Below, piece after piece: positions 62,801 through 64,000 of a stretch of 64,000 nt of DNA. The notes under the pieces are model-generated. The model saw only the letters and a program-made list of their open reading frames with translations. It did no database searches and had not been told where the DNA came from. The DNA comes from Fulvitalea axinellae (GTDB lineage Bacteria; Bacteroidota; Bacteroidia; Cytophagales; Cyclobacteriaceae): contig NZ_AP025314.1 in the NCBI RefSeq assembly GCF_036492835.1, positions 4,010,010-4,074,009 on the forward strand, in the 5' to 3' direction. The number at the start of each line of letters is the position of its first letter. The stretch's first letter is position 1. Position numbers and translations under genes: made by a program.

Positions 62801-63202
62801 CTTACCCTTAAGCGTACGGTCTTGCGGAGCTTTGACGGCTTCATTCTTCGGCACAATTGCCACATATTTGTCTACGATCTTATACGTCAGGTTCGTTCCT
62901 TTGAGCAATCCTTTCAAAACGGTATAAATCGTAGCGTCTTTGAAATTGACGTCTATTTTTTTATTGAGCACCGCTCCGTCATATTTGAGAAAGAAATAAA
63001 ACTCGGTGCTTTTCTCTATCGTCTCAATCGCTTCCTTAATGGAAATCCCCTTGCGATTAAGGTTCAGCTTAGTCTCTTGGGCATATGTGCCCGCCGCCTC
63101 GGTGCGGGCCGGCAAAAATATCAACAACAACGCCAGGCCCAATATAAGGCTCCATACGCCAGAAGCCCGATAACTAAAAAGGGCATCGTAATATTTTCTC
63201 AT
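59828..63202 (-). CDS. SusC/RagA-type TonB-linked outer membrane protein with STN domain
   Basis: This TonB-dependent glycan importer has 1124 residues counted from the ATG at 63202. The signal peptide (about 1-37, ending PARTEAA) is followed by an STN domain (about 43-118, GISIKEAIETIEKSTEFYFF), a carboxypeptidase-like regulatory domain (127-200), the EVVVVGYG motif (209-216), the TonB plug and a large barrel ending FPFTVTVGASIQF. The STN domain signals to a FecR-type anti-sigma factor, and a FecR gene lies directly upstream. A longer frame to 63247 adds 15 residues before the signal peptide. susD follows at 12 bases. Confidence 0.95.
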   Translation of the reverse strand: MRKYYDALFSYRASGVWSLILGLALLLIFLPARTEAAGTYAQETKLNLNRKGISIKEAIETIEKSTEFYFFLKYDGAVLNKKIDVNFKDATIYTVLKGLLKGTNLTYKIVDKYVAIVPKNEAVKAPQDRTLKGKVTDKKGEGLPGVSVGIKGTAIGVVTDLEGKYALKLPLGAETIQFTFVGMKTQEVALGNRSVIDVVLEEDLIGLDEVVVVGYGVVKKSDLTGAVASVKADELPEAATTSVMHMLSGKVAGLQVQQNSAQPGGGVSVLIRGAASTGAGNSPLYIIDGFPVNTSNVEPDGGYSYGSRNPLNAINPNDIESIEVLKDASATAIYGARAANGVVLITTKNAEKGSLEIGYDFRFGVQESKNDWNLLNAQELMRVRNHGYREYYRYQNNFHPYGDKGEVPDGDFPGLFTEEEIQNAENFDYVDMITRTGKIVEHNVTLKSGTDKTKIFTSFNYFDQEGLVKNLDLTRYSGRINMDQELAKNLTFGIRTTGSLIQNANSQMGGINDGSGMISSAFQFPTFIAPKDAEGNYNLNPERPTIPNPVSFMEVTDNTNTYKLLTSADIQYQVTDWLGLKAKYGIDYNMGKRKRYLPKSFLYGANQKGFGSISQIERYNHLFELTASFNKEIGQLALSGVAGYSEEEFNFESQYLDNNDFITDQFLYNNLGSGQADRPGVKSEKSLTRFRSYFGRLNLNWKSRYLLTLTMRADGSDRFGENNKWGYFPSAALAWRVIEEDFMKDQGIFSDLKVRTSYGQIGNSNIGGNAFAYYSVGSSYGFGNKIVKGVEQTSLANPDLKWETTTEVNLGIDIGLFDDRVYATFEVYRKTVDDLLSKRTLASYLPINQVAANIGSTQSQGWELTLNTQNLKGELEWNTSVTLGHYEDRWKTRNPEVILKVYESEDDPLGAKFGYLSDGLVAIGEEFGPNPGLIPGEIKVKDINGLDEDGNLTGEPDGKINDADRVLLGTSRPDLNIGITNNFKYKNFDLSIYMYGSLDRDRYDDNMRNLGILQRENNSNDLTYDAWSSENLGGTLPSGIKTTYSGNSDFYRTNVDFIRLKNITLGYTFNDLLSGSRLVKSARMFVDMNNVAVFSNYDTGDPETDSWAAYPFPFTVTVGASIQF

Positions 63203-63503
63203 AAAAATTGTATCTTTATACGTGAGTTTTGAGCCCCGTGGGGCCATTCAATGCTTACGTACCGCCCCGCCGAAAACCGGAGCGGGTACGTCGCGGCTCG
63301 GGCAAGCGCCAACTTGCCGGAGCCGCCATTTTTCAGGAGCTGTCCATCATAAAGTTTTTTCCGTTCAAAGAATATTGGTCCGTAAGGCAAAAAAGATTCG
63401 CCCACAGACTTGCGATACGCTTTACTCCCTATCCAAAAATAATTTATACCGTCGCTGTCGCAGAATGCTTCCGAAAATTAGCGCCTACCGGTAAAGGTTA
63501 TTT
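63203..63503. other. fecR-susC intergenic region
   Basis: This 301-base gap on the minus strand holds a candidate promoter (63434-63464) and then a leader of roughly 220 bases. The leader contains GC-rich complementary stretches around 63255-63320 (ACCGCCCCGCC and GGCGCTTGCC-like arms), so it could fold. No coding frame is convincing. Confidence 0.4.
63434..63464 (-). promoter_or_regulatory. candidate promoter of susCD
   Basis: On the minus strand: TCTG (63461-63464), 19 bases, TATTTTTG (63434-63441). The -7 box matches TAnnTTTG exactly and the -33 box has one mismatch. An ECF sigma controlled by FecR might use a different sequence. Confidence 0.4.
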
Positions 63504-64000
63504 CTAATCCCACAATATTAAATCGGGACCATCCTCCCGCTTCTCTATCCTATAGCGCAACGAAGAGGTTTGTCTCAACACCTCCATAATCTGCACAATG
63601 GGTTTATCGCACAATACCGTACCCCAATAAGGCTCGGACCGTAGCTTTTTGTTCCTGATATTGATCTCCACTCCATACCAGCGTTCCAACTTCTTGGCTA
63701 TACCCTGAAGGGGTACGTTCCTGAATACCATCCTTCCCTCCGCCCAAGCCATCGCATGCTCGGGGTTTACCGCTTCCACTCTTAATATTCCGGTTTCTTT
63801 CTTATACTTGGCCCGCTCTCCGGGGTTCAACCTGACCAAATCCACCCCCTGTTTATCATTGATTCCTACACTGCCTTCAAGCAAGGTCGTGTTGGCAAAG
63901 CCGTCTTCGGGATAGGCCTCCACATTAAAGACCGTTCCGTACACCTTCACGTCATGGACAAGCGTCCTCACCACAAACGGTTTTTCCTTGTTTGTGACTA
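63504..64000 (-). CDS. FecR-family anti-sigma factor, 5' part outside window
   Basis: This is the C-terminal 165 residues of a FecR-type regulator, the inner-membrane anti-sigma factor that receives the signal from an STN-bearing TonB receptor. The FecR periplasmic domain is visible (DVKVYGTVFNVEAYPEDG, then LEGSVGI and LNPGERAKY), followed by a DUF4974 domain (FRNVPLQGIAKKLERWYGVEI to the end LILWD). The frame is open to the window edge with no start needed inside it. A matching ECF sigma gene is expected just upstream, outside the window. It regulates the adjacent susCD in all likelihood. Confidence 0.9.
   Translation of the reverse strand, partial: VTNKEKPFVVRTLVHDVKVYGTVFNVEAYPEDGFANTTLLEGSVGINDKQGVDLVRLNPGERAKYKKETGILRVEAVNPEHAMAWAEGRMVFRNVPLQGIAKKLERWYGVEINIRNKKLRSEPYWGTVLCDKPIVQIMEVLRQTSSLRYRIEKREDGPDLILWD

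Noticed and set aside
63222..63507. Two overlapping plus-strand frames before susC
   Set aside because: They lie in the promoter and leader region of susC, in opposite orientation, and encode Arg/Lys/Pro-rich sequence without family likeness.
1..64000. tRNA, rRNA, CRISPR, insertion sequence or prophage genes
   Set aside because: I scanned the intergenic regions for TPsiC-like and repeat-spacer patterns and the proteins for transposase, integrase and phage motifs, and found none; a covariance search would be more sensitive.

Overview
The window is chromosomal DNA of a member of the Bacteroidota, most likely a marine-type Cytophagales (the order is an inference). The reasons are a SusC/SusD pair with a FecR anti-sigma gene, a TamL lipoprotein instead of classical TamA, lineage-specific small proteins (a DUF4295-type protein beside L28/L33, an IPExxxVDY-type protein before pyruvate kinase, a short H1-like protein), weak or absent Shine-Dalgarno sequences, and several promoters of the Bacteroidota type (TTTG, 19-20 bases, TAnnTTTG). 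By eye the base composition is close to even and looks uniform. I saw no tRNA, rRNA, CRISPR array, insertion sequence or prophage gene.

Positions 1-43,500 are core genome. From the left: a sensor kinase cut by the window edge, purU, pruA, a MazG-type hydrolase with dtd, lgt, an Omp85-family protein, lon, an rRNA methyltransferase back to back with tamL, ftsY, the rpmB-rpmG-DUF4295 ribosomal group, rocD, hemB, fabH, the overlapping queD-folE pair, the acpP-fabF-rnc operon divergent from an IPExxxVDY gene and pyk, an NFACT-domain gene coupled to a metallo-beta-lactamase-fold gene, a GIN-domain secreted protein, the pheT-coiled coil-zapA-rny operon, the GTPases der and era, lpdA, an MFS transporter and an ECF sigma factor. 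Most units end in clear intrinsic terminators, several of them bidirectional.

Positions 43,500-52,200 hold a hydroxyproline-use locus. An AraC-type regulator is divergent from a pyrroline-hydroxycarboxylate deaminase (DHDPS family), an alpha-ketoglutarate semialdehyde dehydrogenase, an ornithine cyclodeaminase-family enzyme, a two-cysteine proline racemase-family epimerase, an FAD-dependent D-amino acid dehydrogenase and an Xaa-Pro aminopeptidase. Together they can take hydroxyproline released from peptides to 2-oxoglutarate.

Positions 52,300-64,000 hold a glycan-use locus: a GH2 lipoprotein glycosidase, a GH115 enzyme (alpha-glucuronidase family) preceded by a tiny signal-peptide ORF, SusD, an STN-containing SusC, and the 3' part of a FecR anti-sigma gene. 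The most interesting idea in the window is that the two loci work together on hydroxyproline-rich glycoproteins such as arabinogalactan proteins, whose glucuronic-acid-capped galactans are attached to hydroxyproline. This is an inference from gene content and adjacency.
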